This document shows positions 25,359 to 35,617 of a stretch of 64,000 nt of DNA, one piece after another. Source of the stretch: an uncultured Bryobacteraceae bacterium (lineage in GTDB: Bacteria > Acidobacteriota > Terriglobia > Bryobacterales > Bryobacteraceae); contig CALDSU010000016.1 of the NCBI GenBank assembly GCA_937924525.1, positions 62,001-126,000 of the forward strand, read 5' to 3'. A program made the translations under genes and the position numbers. The first letter of the stretch is position 1; every line of letters starts with the position of its first letter. The notes under the pieces were generated by a model. It saw only the letters and a list, made by a program, of their open reading frames with translations. It ran no database searches and was not told where the DNA came from.

Positions 25359-25959
25359 GCCGGAAACGGCCCCTCCCTCTTCGCCGGCCGCAGGCTCATC
25401 GTATCGCGAAACGAATCGGCGTTGGTTGGCGGCCGCGGCGTTCGGGCTGGCCTGCCTGGCGGCGGGACAGGGCGCGGCGCAGGCGCGGCGCACCGTCCTG
25501 ATGGATGAGACGCATCGCCTGCGCCCGGGCGATTGGAGCTTCACCGACTTGAAGGTGGAACGGCCCGCCACGCTGGTCCAGGCGGAATATCAGGTGGCCA
25601 CGCCGGGGACCCGGGTGCGGGTGTTGCTGCTCCGGCCCCCGGAGCTCGAGCGCTACCGGCGGGAACGCCGCGCCGCCGTGCTGGCGGCCACCGGCATCGC
25701 CCGCGCGGGTAAGCTGGCTTACCTGGCCCGGGAACCGGGCGACTACTTGCTCGTGGTGGAGAGTGCGGATTCGGACCGCCACCCGGCTGCCGAGGTGCGT
25801 CTGCGCATCGAGTTGGAGCCCAACCGTACCGCGCGCGAATTGCCGCCCGGACGGAAAGCGGCCGTCGTGAGCGTCAGCCTCGCCCTGTTTGCCGCCCTCG
25901 CCTTCGCAGCCTGCCGGGCGCTGCGCATGCTCGCCCGCGTGCGCCGCTGGCAGCCCTGA
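25357..25959 (+). CDS. Exported membrane-anchored protein of unknown function
   Basis: A 200-residue protein: an N-terminal hydrophobic signal ([20 protein letters not shown], about residues 23-42), a beta-rich soluble part, and a C-terminal membrane helix (about residues 170-190, [16 protein letters not shown]) followed by a basic tail. The topology suggests a periplasmic domain anchored at its C-terminus. No family is recognised. Start is uncertain: ATG at 25357 overlaps the divergent SDR start, ATG at 25342 adds five residues, and a TTG near 25425 would begin directly at the signal core. Confidence 0.6.
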   Translation: MPETAPPSSPAAGSSYRETNRRWLAAAAFGLACLAAGQGAAQARRTVLMDETHRLRPGDWSFTDLKVERPATLVQAEYQVATPGTRVRVLLLRPPELERYRRERRAAVLAATGIARAGKLAYLAREPGDYLLVVESADSDRHPAAEVRLRIELEPNRTARELPPGRKAAVVSVSLALFAALAFAACRALRMLARVRRWQP

Positions 25960-25982
25960 ACGGCCAAATTTATACTCGAAGA

Positions 25983-27389
<1,407 letters not shown>

Positions 27390-27392
27390 GCT

Positions 27393-29144
27393 ATGTCTGT
27401 CCTTTCACGCCGTACCTTTGCGAAAGTTGCGGCGGGCGCCTCCGCCCCGCTGGTGCGCGCGCAGTCGCGCCGGCCGCCCAACGTGATCATCGTGATGACC
27501 GACGATCAGGGTTATGGCGACCTGTCCTGTCACGGCAATCCGGTGTTGAAGACCCCCAACCTGGACCGCCTGCACGGCCAGAGCGTGCGCTTCACCAACT
27601 TCCACGTCGACCCGCTCTGCTCGCCTACCCGCTCCGCGCTGATGACGGGACGCTATGCGGCGCGCACGGGCGTATGGGCGACCATCATGGGCCGCTCGCT
27701 GCTGCGGCGCGAGGAAACCACCCTGGCGAATGTGTTCGCTTCCGCCGGCTACCGGACGGGCATCTTCGGCAAGTGGCACCTGGGCGACAACTATCCGTTC
27801 CGTCCGCAGGAACGCGGCTTCGGCGAATGCCTCGTGCACGGAGGCGGCGGCGTCGGGCAGACGCCGGACTTCTGGGGGAACGACTACTTCGACGACACCT
27901 ACTTCCGCGACGGGCGCCCGGAAGCCTTCCGGGGCTACTGCACCGACGTGTTCTTCCGTGAGGCGCTGCGCTTCATCGAACGCAGCCGCCACCGGCCTTT
28001 CTTCCTGTACCTGGCGACGAACGTGCCGCACTGGCCGTACCGGGCGCCCGACGCCTACCTCCAGCCCTACCGGGGCAAGGCCGCCAGCGACGACATGGCG
28101 GCGTTTTACGGCATGATCGCGAACTTCGACGAAAACATGGGACGCCTGCTGCGCCGCCTGGATGACTGGAACCTGGCGCGGGACACCATCGTTGTGTTCC
28201 TCACGGATAACGGCACTGCGGCGGGAATCGCCCGTCAGACGGACTCCGGTTTTGCGGGGTTCAACGCCGGGATGCGGGACCCCAAGGGCTCGCCGTACGA
28301 TGGCGGCCATCGCGTGCCCTGTTTCCTGCGCTGGCCGGGCGGTGGGCTGACCGGAGGACGCGACATCCCCCACCTGGCCGCCCACTTTGACCTGATGCCC
28401 ACCCTGATCGAACTCTGCAAGCTGAAGCCGCCTCAGGGGATCCTGTTCGACGGACGCAGCCTGACGCCGATGCTCGCGGGCGGCGTCCTGCCGCCGTCTT
28501 TGCAGGAGCGCGAACTCGTCGTGCAGGTGCAACAGCGTCAGGAAAACGGCCGCTGGATGATGGACGAGCCCCGGCCGTGGATTCGCTCGGCCGTGCTCAC
28601 CCAGCAGTGGCGGCTGATCGACGGCGCCCATTTGTACGACATCCAGGCCGATCCCGGCCAGCAGGACGACCGCGCGGCGCGCCATCCGGACGTCGTCCGG
28701 CGCTTGCGCGGCGTTTACGAGCAATGGTGGCAGGACGTCTCTTTCCGCTTCGGCGAGTTCAACCCCATCGTGCTGGGTTCCCCGCGCGAGGACCCGGCGC
28801 GGCTGACCTGCATGGACTGGCACGGACCGGTCGTGCCCTGGAATCAGCCCATGGTGCGCGAACTGCCCGAAGCCAACGGATTCTGGGCGGTCGAATTCGA
28901 ACGGGAGGGCGACTACCAGTTCACCCTCCGGCATCAGCCCGCCGAGGAGGAGATTCCTCTCCGCGCCGCCGCCGCCGAGGTTGAGGTGGATGGCCGCCGC
29001 GTGTCCGCGTCCGTGCCCGAAGGCGCCAGGTCGGTCACGCTCCGGATGCGGTTGCCGCGCGGCCCCGCACGCCTGCAAACCAGGCTGCGGGAGCGCGGCG
29101 GGGCCGAACGGGGCGCCTTCTACCTGGACGTCAAGTGGGGCTGA
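27393..29144 (+). CDS. Type I arylsulfatase (formylglycine-dependent)
   Basis: A 583-residue sulfatase with a Tat-like leader (MSVLSRRTFAKVAAGASAPL). The metal site starts at VIIVMTDDQGYGDLSC (Asp37/38), and the formylglycine motif is LCSPTRSALMTGR (Cys76; C-x-P-x-R). Other motifs are GIFGKWHLGDNYPF and VFLTDNG. The Cys-type site requires a formylglycine-generating enzyme, which is not in this window. The C-terminal ~100 residues are beta-rich. The partner uxaC just upstream suggests action on sulfated uronic-acid glycans. A second, ruined sulfatase lies at 8990-9303. Confidence 0.92.
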   Translation: MSVLSRRTFAKVAAGASAPLVRAQSRRPPNVIIVMTDDQGYGDLSCHGNPVLKTPNLDRLHGQSVRFTNFHVDPLCSPTRSALMTGRYAARTGVWATIMGRSLLRREETTLANVFASAGYRTGIFGKWHLGDNYPFRPQERGFGECLVHGGGGVGQTPDFWGNDYFDDTYFRDGRPEAFRGYCTDVFFREALRFIERSRHRPFFLYLATNVPHWPYRAPDAYLQPYRGKAASDDMAAFYGMIANFDENMGRLLRRLDDWNLARDTIVVFLTDNGTAAGIARQTDSGFAGFNAGMRDPKGSPYDGGHRVPCFLRWPGGGLTGGRDIPHLAAHFDLMPTLIELCKLKPPQGILFDGRSLTPMLAGGVLPPSLQERELVVQVQQRQENGRWMMDEPRPWIRSAVLTQQWRLIDGAHLYDIQADPGQQDDRAARHPDVVRRLRGVYEQWWQDVSFRFGEFNPIVLGSPREDPARLTCMDWHGPVVPWNQPMVRELPEANGFWAVEFEREGDYQFTLRHQPAEEEIPLRAAAAEVEVDGRRVSASVPEGARSVTLRMRLPRGPARLQTRLRERGGAERGAFYLDVKWG

Positions 29145-29304
29145 CGCCTCCGTGCCTGCTCCCGCCCCGCCAGCGGCGGCGAGTTGGCCAAGGCGTTGGG
29201 GGTTGCCACGGCATCCGCCCCGCTCCCTGCCGGTCGCGGCGCGGCGATTCGGTGGCTGAATCGTAGACGCGGGCCGCGCGGGAGCAGCCGCCCTAAAATG
29301 AAGT

Positions 29305-30618
29305 GTGACCGCCCGCACCCTGGCCGAGAGCGTCTGCGCGGAACTGAGGCAACAGGGCTATCGCGCGCTCCTGGTGGGCGGTTGCGTGCGAGACCACCTG
29401 TTAGGACGCCCGGCGCTGGACTTCGACGTGGCGACGGATGCTCCTCCGGAAATCCTCCGCGTGCTGTTTCCCGGCGCCGATCTGGTGGGCGCGCACTTCG
29501 GCGTCGTGCTGGTGCGCCGCGAGGGCGCACAGGTGGAAGTGGCCACTTTCCGGTCCGACCAGGCTTATTCGGACGGCAGGCGGCCTGACGGCGTCCGTTT
29601 TCAGCGCGATCCCCGACAGGACGCGCTACGCCGCGACTTCACGATCAACGGACTGTTCCTGGACCCCGCCAGCGGAGAAGTGCTCGACTACACCGGCGGT
29701 CTCGCGGATCTGCGCGCCGGCCGGATCCGCGCCATCGGCGATCCGGTCGCGCGATTCGCCGAAGATCATCTGCGGTTGCTGCGCGCCGTCCGGTTCGCGG
29801 CGCGCCTGGGTTTCCTGATCGAAGAAGACACCGCGCAGGCCATCCGGCGGCAGGCGACCCTGGTGCGCCAGGTCGCGGCGGAGCGGGTGCGCGATGAACT
29901 CACGCGCATCCTGACTGAGGGCGGGGCAAGGCGCGGGTTCGCGCTGCTGGACGAATTGGGCCTGCTTGGCGAGCTCCTGCCCGAGGTCGCCGCGCTAAAG
30001 GGCGTCGCGCAGCCTCCCGAGTTCCACCCCGAAGGCGACGTGTGGACCCATACGCTCATCATGCTGGAGCTGCTGAATCAGCCTTCGGCGACTTTGGCGT
30101 GGGGCGTCCTCCTCCACGATGTTGGCAAGCCCGTCACGTTTCGGGTGGCCGAGCGGATCCGCTTTGACGGCCATGTCGAGGCCGGCGTGGAGATCGCGAG
30201 GGCCATCGCCAAGCGTCTGCGGTTCTCCGCCGCCGAGACGGAACAGGTGTCCGCCCTGGTGGCTCATCATTTGCGGTTCAAGGACGCGCCCCGCATGAAC
30301 CCAAGCATGCTCAAGCGCTTCCTGCGACTGCCGCGCTTTGAAGAACACCTCGAGTTGCATCGCCTGGATTGTTTGGCCAGCCACCGCCGCCTGGACAACT
30401 ACGCGTGGGTGAAGGAGCGCTGGGAACAGATGCCCCCCGAAGTACTCAAACCCCCACCCTTGGTTCGGGGCAGCGACCTGATCGCGCTGGGCTACACCCC
30501 CGGTCCTCGGTTCGGCGAAGCCTTGCGGAGGCTGGAGGAGGAACAACTGGAGGGGCGGATCTCCGGCCGGGATGAAGCGCTGGAGTTTGTCCGTTCGATC
30601 CTGGAACGCTCGGAGTAA
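29305..30618 (+). CDS. cca: CCA-adding tRNA nucleotidyltransferase / poly(A) polymerase family with HD domain
   Basis: A 437-residue class II nucleotidyltransferase. The active site is LVGGCVRDHLLGRP then LDFDVATDAPPE, giving the DxD metal pair, followed by ALRRDFTINGLFLDP and the primer-binding region RLLRAVRFAARLGF. The C-terminal half holds an HD domain: DVWTHTLIMLELL and WGVLLHDVGKPVTF. It adds or repairs the 3' CCA end of tRNA. The start is GTG at 29305. The 160 bases between the sulfatase and this gene show no feature. Confidence 0.93.
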   Translation: MTARTLAESVCAELRQQGYRALLVGGCVRDHLLGRPALDFDVATDAPPEILRVLFPGADLVGAHFGVVLVRREGAQVEVATFRSDQAYSDGRRPDGVRFQRDPRQDALRRDFTINGLFLDPASGEVLDYTGGLADLRAGRIRAIGDPVARFAEDHLRLLRAVRFAARLGFLIEEDTAQAIRRQATLVRQVAAERVRDELTRILTEGGARRGFALLDELGLLGELLPEVAALKGVAQPPEFHPEGDVWTHTLIMLELLNQPSATLAWGVLLHDVGKPVTFRVAERIRFDGHVEAGVEIARAIAKRLRFSAAETEQVSALVAHHLRFKDAPRMNPSMLKRFLRLPRFEEHLELHRLDCLASHRRLDNYAWVKERWEQMPPEVLKPPPLVRGSDLIALGYTPGPRFGEALRRLEEEQLEGRISGRDEALEFVRSILERSE

Positions 30619-30643
30619 GCAAGTCGGGGTCCCAACTTTTGGG

Positions 30644-30672
30644 TTGCGACAAAATGCCGCACCTGCTATCCT
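30644..30672 (+). promoter_or_regulatory. Sigma-70-type promoter for the small exported protein
   Basis: TTGCGA (30644-30649) and TATCCT (30667-30672) are separated by exactly 17 bases, 25 bases upstream of the ATG at 30698. Together with a GAGGAGG ribosome-binding site just before the start codon this forms a complete expression signal. Confidence 0.5.
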
Positions 30673-30697
30673 GAAGTCGATTAGCTTGAGGAGGCTA

Positions 30698-31018
30698 ATG
30701 CACCCCATGAAAAAACTGTTTCTTTCCAGTCTGATGTCACTGTCCCTGCTGGCGGTAAGCGCCTTCGCCGGTTCCTGGACCGGCTACATCTCCGATGAAG
30801 GCTGCGCCCGGAAGGATCCCGCAAAGGCCGAGAGCGATGCCCACGCCGGGTGCGCTCAGGGTTGCGCCAAGAAGGGAGCCACGTTGGTGTTGGTGAGCGG
30901 CGGCAAGATCTTTAAGCTGTCCGATCAGGATAAGGCGAGGCCCCACGCCGGACACAAGGTGACGGTAGAGGGTTCGCTGGACGGCGAAACGATCACCGTC
31001 AAGGACATCAAGATGTAA
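30698..31018 (+). CDS. Small exported cysteine-containing protein
   Basis: A 106-residue protein with a clear signal peptide (MHPMKKLFLSSLMSLSLLAV, cleavage near AFA-GS). The mature part starts SWTGYISDEGCARK and has three cysteines, including GCAQGCAKKGATLVL, followed by a beta-rich OB-like segment ending VEGSLDGETITVKDIKM. Proteins of this type are common in Acidobacteriota as DUF-type secreted proteins; no function is known. A GAGGAGG sequence ends three bases before the ATG at 30698; the ATG at 30707 is an alternative. Confidence 0.75.
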   Translation: MHPMKKLFLSSLMSLSLLAVSAFAGSWTGYISDEGCARKDPAKAESDAHAGCAQGCAKKGATLVLVSGGKIFKLSDQDKARPHAGHKVTVEGSLDGETITVKDIKM

Positions 31019-31068
31019 GAGATCCGCTGGATTTTCCGGCGGGCAGAAAAACGGGGCGGGGCCGCTGC

Positions 31069-32160
31069 TTATTGCAGCTTGCCTCGCCCTTCGACTTTCC
31101 ACTCCACTTCGACCACGCCGTTCCGGACGCCGTACATTCGCTCGTGCAGGTTCACGGCGACGCAGATGTGGTTGGGAATCACCCGCACGCGGTCGCCGAC
31201 GCGGAACTCCCGCCCGGCGGATCGGACGTCCACGTAGCCGTGCTCCTCGTTCATCGCGCGGAAGACACATGCGGGGGCTTCCACGATGCGCCCGAACCCG
31301 GGTTCGCCCGCATGGACCCGGTCCGAGGAGAAGGTCTTCGAGCCGCCGTCGAGGATCATCTGTCCGGGGCGGGCGGTGGAAACCACCGTGGTCAGGATGG
31401 TGGCCGCACAGTCGTCCCATGCGCAAGCGCCGCACCGCACGGTGTTGCCATCGTTGAACACGTAGGTGCCCGGGCGGATCTCGGTAAGCCCGGCCACCAG
31501 GTGCGAGCGGAACAAGGTAGGGGTCGACCCGCCGCTCACGATGGAAATGTCCAAACCGTGCCGCCGCAGCAGACCGGAGCATTCGCCGATGGTGTGACCG
31601 AGGTTGACAAGAGCCTGGTCGGTCTGTTCGCCTTGCATCTTCAGGTGGCCCGGGTAGAACGTGATGCCCTGGAACTCGAGGCGTGGCAGACGGTCAATGG
31701 TTTGCACCAGCGCGAGGAGTTCTTCGCCGGGTGTCACGCCAACCCGGCCAAGGCCCACGTCGATTTCCGCCAGCACGCCGAAGGTCGCCTGGTGCTCGCA
31801 GGCGGCGTCAGAAAGCTGGCGAGCCGCCAGCGCGCTATCCAGCGCGACGGTGACGCGGGTTTGCCGGGCCACCGCCGCCAGCCGGCTCAACTTGCGCTGC
31901 CCGATCACCGGGTAGGCTACCAGCAGGTCGGCGGTTCCCGAGCTCAGCATCACTTCCGCCTCGCCGACCTTCGCTACGGTCAGGCCGGCTGCGCCGGCAC
32001 GCAATTGCCGGGATGCGATGTCGGGCGTCTTATGGGTCTTGGTGTGCGGCCGCAGGCGAAGGTTATGCCTGCGGGCGTAGGCGTACGCCCGCTCGAGATT
32101 GCGCTCGAAGATGTCGAGATCAATCAGTAGAGCGGGCGTGTCCAGTTCGTCGAGCAGCAC
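31069..32160 (-). CDS. DSD1/D-threonine aldolase-like PLP enzyme (alanine racemase fold)
   Basis: A 363-residue fold-type III PLP enzyme. The N-terminal TIM-barrel starts DELDTPALLIDLDIFERN, and the PLP lysine is in LRPHTKTHKTPDIA. SGGSTPTLF and EIRPGTYVFND form the phosphate-binding region, and the C-terminal beta-domain carries DRVRVIPNHICVAVN, whose His/Cys are zinc ligands in D-serine dehydratase. Likely reactions are D-serine/D-threonine dehydration or D-threo-3-hydroxyamino-acid aldol cleavage. The start is GTG. It is the last gene of a minus-strand operon after the lytic transglycosylase, compatible with D-amino acid recycling from peptidoglycan. Confidence 0.87.
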   Translation of the reverse strand: MLLDELDTPALLIDLDIFERNLERAYAYARRHNLRLRPHTKTHKTPDIASRQLRAGAAGLTVAKVGEAEVMLSSGTADLLVAYPVIGQRKLSRLAAVARQTRVTVALDSALAARQLSDAACEHQATFGVLAEIDVGLGRVGVTPGEELLALVQTIDRLPRLEFQGITFYPGHLKMQGEQTDQALVNLGHTIGECSGLLRRHGLDISIVSGGSTPTLFRSHLVAGLTEIRPGTYVFNDGNTVRCGACAWDDCAATILTTVVSTARPGQMILDGGSKTFSSDRVHAGEPGFGRIVEAPACVFRAMNEEHGYVDVRSAGREFRVGDRVRVIPNHICVAVNLHERMYGVRNGVVEVEWKVEGRGKLQ

Positions 32161-32169
32161 GGCCCGGAC

Positions 32170-32538
32170 CTACTGCGGAACTTCGCGGCCCATGGACTTG
32201 TAAATGCCCTCAATGAGCGCGATGTTGTCCTTGGCCTTCTTGTTATTGGCGTCGTAAGTCAGCACTTGGCGGAACTGGCGCAGCGCGCCCGGATATTTCC
32301 GGAAAGGAGGCATCTGGGGGTTATGCATCAGGGACTCGCCATAGGCCAAGTGCGCTCCCGCCAGCGCCGTCTTCACTTCGGCGTCTTTCGGGTTCGCCTT
32401 GTGCTCGGCTTCGAGCGCGGCAATGGCCTGCTCGAACTTGCCCTCCTTCAGTTGCGCGTTCGCCGCCGTCACCTTGGGGTTGGCGGCAAGCAGAGAAATG
32501 GCGCTCAAGGCGCCTGCCAGCAGGATTTTTGGGATCAC
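32170..32538 (-). CDS. Small exported TPR-like protein
   Basis: A 122-residue protein with a signal sequence (VIPKILLAGALSAISLLAAN) and about two TPR-like helical pairs: AQLKEGKFEQAIAALEAEHK and LRQFRQVLTYDANNKKAKDN. It begins with GTG inside the upstream transglycosylase gene (four-base overlap) and is followed nine bases later by the PLP enzyme, so the three form one operon. Periplasmic protein-protein interaction is the likely role. Confidence 0.72.
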   Translation of the reverse strand: MIPKILLAGALSAISLLAANPKVTAANAQLKEGKFEQAIAALEAEHKANPKDAEVKTALAGAHLAYGESLMHNPQMPPFRKYPGALRQFRQVLTYDANNKKAKDNIALIEGIYKSMGREVPQ

Positions 32539-33218
32539 TCTTTTATCGTACCAGCAGGTCTGGGGGCGTCCGTGCGAGCCGGCTGCTTCCCCGCGGATTT
32601 TACATAACGCTGGAGCACCCGCGACACATACCACTGGGTTTCCAGGTACGGCGGTACGCCGCCGTGGCGGTCCACTGCCCCCGGGCCGGCGTTGTAGGCC
32701 GCCAGGGCGCGGTTGGCGTCGTGTCCGTACCGGATCAGGAGGTCGCGCAGAAATCGGACTCCGGCTTCCAGATTCTGCTCCGGATCGCGCGGATCCGCGC
32801 CAAAGGACCGGGCGGTGTCCGGCATCAACTGCATCAGGCCGATGGCGCCCTTGGGGGAAACCGCCTCCTGCCGATAGCCGGATTCGGCGGCGACGACGGC
32901 GTGGACGAACTCTTCCGGCAATCCGTGCCTGCGCGCCGCGTCGTCAATCTGTTCGCGGAGGGTGCGGGGCCGAGGGGCAGGCGGAGCCGGGCTTTCGGGA
33001 GCGGCTGCCGCTGTGCTGGGAGACGGTACGGTTTCAAAACCGGCGATCTGGTCGGCGGGCAAGCGCGTTTGGCCACCCTCAGCCGAAAAGAGGACGACCT
33101 CGGCCCCGTCCTGCTCATGCCGGTCGATTTCCAGGCGGAAGCCGGAGCGGAAAATCGCCACCTCCACGGCAAACGCCGAACGGACGGCCAGCAGCAGGGT
33201 GGCGAGGAACCGGATCAT
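32535..33218 (-). CDS. Lytic transglycosylase (SLT domain)
   Basis: A 227-residue exported protein with a signal (about residues 1-17), a short N-terminal beta region, a proline/alanine-rich linker (around residue 70-85) and a C-terminal SLT/goose-lysozyme-like domain. The catalytic Glu is in VVAAESGYRQEAVSPKGAIG, followed by LMQLMPDTARSFGADPRDPE and ALAAYNAGPGAVDRHGGVPP. It cleaves peptidoglycan between MurNAc and GlcNAc with formation of 1,6-anhydro-MurNAc. Domain order resembles small MltC/Slt-type enzymes of Acidobacteriota. Confidence 0.9.
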   Translation of the reverse strand: MIRFLATLLLAVRSAFAVEVAIFRSGFRLEIDRHEQDGAEVVLFSAEGGQTRLPADQIAGFETVPSPSTAAAAPESPAPPAPRPRTLREQIDDAARRHGLPEEFVHAVVAAESGYRQEAVSPKGAIGLMQLMPDTARSFGADPRDPEQNLEAGVRFLRDLLIRYGHDANRALAAYNAGPGAVDRHGGVPPYLETQWYVSRVLQRYVKSAGKQPARTDAPRPAGTIKE

Positions 33219-33308
33219 GCGAGCAGCGCCTTCGTAATCATACCGGTTTCGAAGTCATGACGAATCGCAGCGGCCCGGCGTGGAAAGGTTTTCTCTAGTA
33301 CCCGCGGG

Positions 33309-33324
33309 GCCCTAGTGCTAGGGC
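33309..33324. promoter_or_regulatory. Perfect 7-bp inverted repeat upstream of the TPR operon
   Basis: GCCCTAG (33309-33315), two bases, then CTAGGGC (33318-33324). An adjoining CCCGCGGG palindrome lies at 33301-33308. The position about 55-70 bases before the first gene of the operon suits a dimeric regulator operator or an RNA hairpin; no promoter boxes are clear. Confidence 0.4.
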
Positions 33325-33379
33325 GGCAGCCTCAACCTGATCCTCGGGTTCTTCTCCTAAGTCTTTTCAGATAGGGGAT

Positions 33380-33874
33380 TTGACGACTGGTACTTCCTGC
33401 CGGTTCACCCTACCATGGAACTTCGGTACGTGTGACGTGTCCGTTCCGCAGCCCCTTCGGCGCCCGCAACTCGCTCCCGGCGAGACAGAAGCCGGTCGTG
33501 CGGGGGGAGATCGGAGGCCTGTCCTGAAGGTCGTGCAGGGCGGCGCGGCAGCGGGTGAGGCGCGGGCCGAACCCCCGATGGCAGGACCGGTTGCCCTGCC
33601 AGTAGAAGCCGCGGCGGGGGTGGCTACGGGCGTGGAAGTGGGAGGTCCGCGGTGGATCGAGGTGAAGGCTTGGCCGGCGCCGCCGCAGGCGCTGTGGCGG
33701 ACGCCGGCCGGATTTCTGCCGTTCCCACTCAAGTTAGCGCGAGTGGATCCGGACGGCATGCGCCGGCGAGTACGACCGATTCCGTTCCCGCCGGTGATGC
33801 TGCGGCGAACGTATTTGGAGGAAAAGCTGTTGCGTTGGGAAACGCCGCTGTGGCAAGACGGCGGCGATGGCTGA
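33380..33874 (+). CDS. Hypothetical protein, first gene of the TPR operon
   Basis: A 164-residue arginine/proline-rich protein. The C-terminal ~80 residues look conserved (RWIEVKAWPAPPQALWRTPA, RRVRPIPFPPVMLRRTYLEE); the N-terminal part is low complexity. The frame is open from a TTG at 33380 preceded by AGGGGA; a GTG at 33437 is an alternative start. It has no signal or membrane segment and no recognised family. Its stop is 12 bases before the next gene, whose GGAGGGG ribosome-binding site lies between them, so it is probably real and co-transcribed. Confidence 0.5.
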   Translation: MTTGTSCRFTLPWNFGTCDVSVPQPLRRPQLAPGETEAGRAGGDRRPVLKVVQGGAAAGEARAEPPMAGPVALPVEAAAGVATGVEVGGPRWIEVKAWPAPPQALWRTPAGFLPFPLKLARVDPDGMRRRVRPIPFPPVMLRRTYLEEKLLRWETPLWQDGGDG

Positions 33875-33886
33875 GCAGGAGGGGCG

Positions 33887-35581
33887 ATGGCGGAAAGCAC
33901 AGGGAAGGACGAGAAACGGGCAGGACCGGCCGGTCTGATGCGGCTGGATCCGGCGAACTTCCTCCTCCCGTATGACCGGCCGCTCGGGGATTATCTGTGC
34001 GGTGCGGTTGGCGCGGAATTGTTGAAGGGGCATGGAGCTTGGCACACGGCGATCGACTTTGCCGTGGACGCCCGCTGGGATAGCCTGATCGCAGCGCTCC
34101 AACCGACCCCACTTGACGGGCAAGGTCCGGCGCTCGCGCCGGAAACACTCGACCTGGTAGTTCTAGCGGGCGCAGTGCGGAGCGAACCGCCGGCGGTTGA
34201 GCCGGAGACAGCGCCGCCGCCCGCACCCGAGGCGGCGCCGCCGGACCCGGAACCGGCGGTCCCCGAGTCGGCGGGCTTTGTTTTTGACACGACTCCAACC
34301 GAAATTGCGCCGCCGCCTGGCGAACTTTGTGCAGAAGCGGCGGTCGTCGCGGACCGGCCGCCGGCGATCGAACTGCCGGAGCGCGAGGCCGAGCCCTTGC
34401 GGCTGCGGATGACCTTCGGCAAGGCCCCCGCGACGGCGCCACCAGAACCGAGCGAAGCCAGGCGTCCCGCCGATGGGCCTCGGCCGGTCGAAGAAACAAA
34501 GGCGGCCACGCCGATTCCCAAACCGGAAGTCAAGTTGCCGGAGCGCGCCCGTCCGGTGGAGCCCGACACGGGCGCTGCCGCCGAGGCGAAACCGCAACCG
34601 CGCCCGACACTCGTGCCGGCAACTCCTCCGAAGCCGGCATCGGCGGTGAAGCCTGCGCCCGTGCCGATGCCCAAGCCGTCCACTCCCCGTCCGGCGGTGG
34701 TTCCGAGGCCCCTCAAGGGCTCGCCCGTCCCCGCCGTGACGCCGGCAGCGGAGGCAGACCGGGCTCCCGCGACGGCGGAGGCGTTGCCAGCGGCCCGTCC
34801 GACGCTGGTCCCGGACCGCAAGCCCGCCGGCGCTGAGCCGCAGGCCGAGCCGGCGGCGCCCTTGCCGGTTCCATCCTTCGGCGGCGCGGCCGCCTCCGGT
34901 CCGGCCCTCTCGCTGACCGGCGAGGCCCTGCGCGCCGACCAGGTCGAGGTGCCGAGCGGAATTCCCGGTCTGTTAAAAGTGGTGGTCCCGCTGCTGCTGG
35001 TGGCCGGGGGCGGGGCTTATTACTTCCTGTCCACGGGCGCTCCGGAAGCGGCCAAAACCACCCGTCCCCGGAGCGCGGGCGTGGAGTCCGGCGCTCTCAT
35101 TGAGCAGGGCTGGGTCACCGAGTGGGCTTCGGATCCGGCGGGCTCGCGGCGAGGGCGACAACTGACGTTGTATAAACCGTCGCTGCCGCTGTCGAATTAT
35201 CAATTTATGTTCAGTGGCAAGATCGAGCGGGGGGCGCTGGGCTGGGTGGTCCGGGCGTCGGATACCAAGAATTACTACGCGATGAAGATCAGCCAGGAAG
35301 GATCCGCGGCCGTGTTTCGCCGCTGGGCCGTGGTGGACGGGCGCGAAAGTTCGTACTCGGAAAAGCGGCTCGCCCAGCTGGCTGGTCCGGGCCAGACGTA
35401 TCAGGTTCAGGTGGAGGCAGACGGACCGCGCTTTACCGTGTCGCTACAGGGTGAGCCGATCGAAGTCTGGATGGACAACCGCCTGGCGGCCGGCGCGGTG
35501 GGATTCCTTAACGAGAGGGAAGAGCAGGGCCGCACCACCGCGGTGCAACTGAAGTATGCCAAACGGCCCGCAGGCAACTAG
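33887..35581 (+). CDS. Pro/Ala-rich membrane-anchored protein with extracytoplasmic C-terminal domain
   Basis: A 564-residue protein. The N-terminal ~75 residues include YDRPLGDYLCGAVGAELLKG, then about 280 residues of low-complexity proline/alanine/glutamate sequence. One transmembrane helix follows (about residues 363-382, LKVVVPLLLVAGGGAYYFL), and then a ~180-residue beta-rich domain. The last domain has LPLSNYQFMFSGKIERGALG and WVVRASDTKNYYAMKISQ, resembling LamG/concanavalin-like or 3-keto-glycoside-hydrolase-like jelly rolls, but no catalytic residues are evident. The architecture suggests a long spacer linking a cytoplasmic head to a periplasmic binding domain. Function unknown. Confidence 0.75.
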   Translation: MAESTGKDEKRAGPAGLMRLDPANFLLPYDRPLGDYLCGAVGAELLKGHGAWHTAIDFAVDARWDSLIAALQPTPLDGQGPALAPETLDLVVLAGAVRSEPPAVEPETAPPPAPEAAPPDPEPAVPESAGFVFDTTPTEIAPPPGELCAEAAVVADRPPAIELPEREAEPLRLRMTFGKAPATAPPEPSEARRPADGPRPVEETKAATPIPKPEVKLPERARPVEPDTGAAAEAKPQPRPTLVPATPPKPASAVKPAPVPMPKPSTPRPAVVPRPLKGSPVPAVTPAAEADRAPATAEALPAARPTLVPDRKPAGAEPQAEPAAPLPVPSFGGAAASGPALSLTGEALRADQVEVPSGIPGLLKVVVPLLLVAGGGAYYFLSTGAPEAAKTTRPRSAGVESGALIEQGWVTEWASDPAGSRRGRQLTLYKPSLPLSNYQFMFSGKIERGALGWVVRASDTKNYYAMKISQEGSAAVFRRWAVVDGRESSYSEKRLAQLAGPGQTYQVQVEADGPRFTVSLQGEPIEVWMDNRLAAGAVGFLNEREEQGRTTAVQLKYAKRPAGN

Positions 35582-35617
35582 CGCGCCGCCTGGCTTTGCG
35601 AGTGAAATGGGGGAAGC

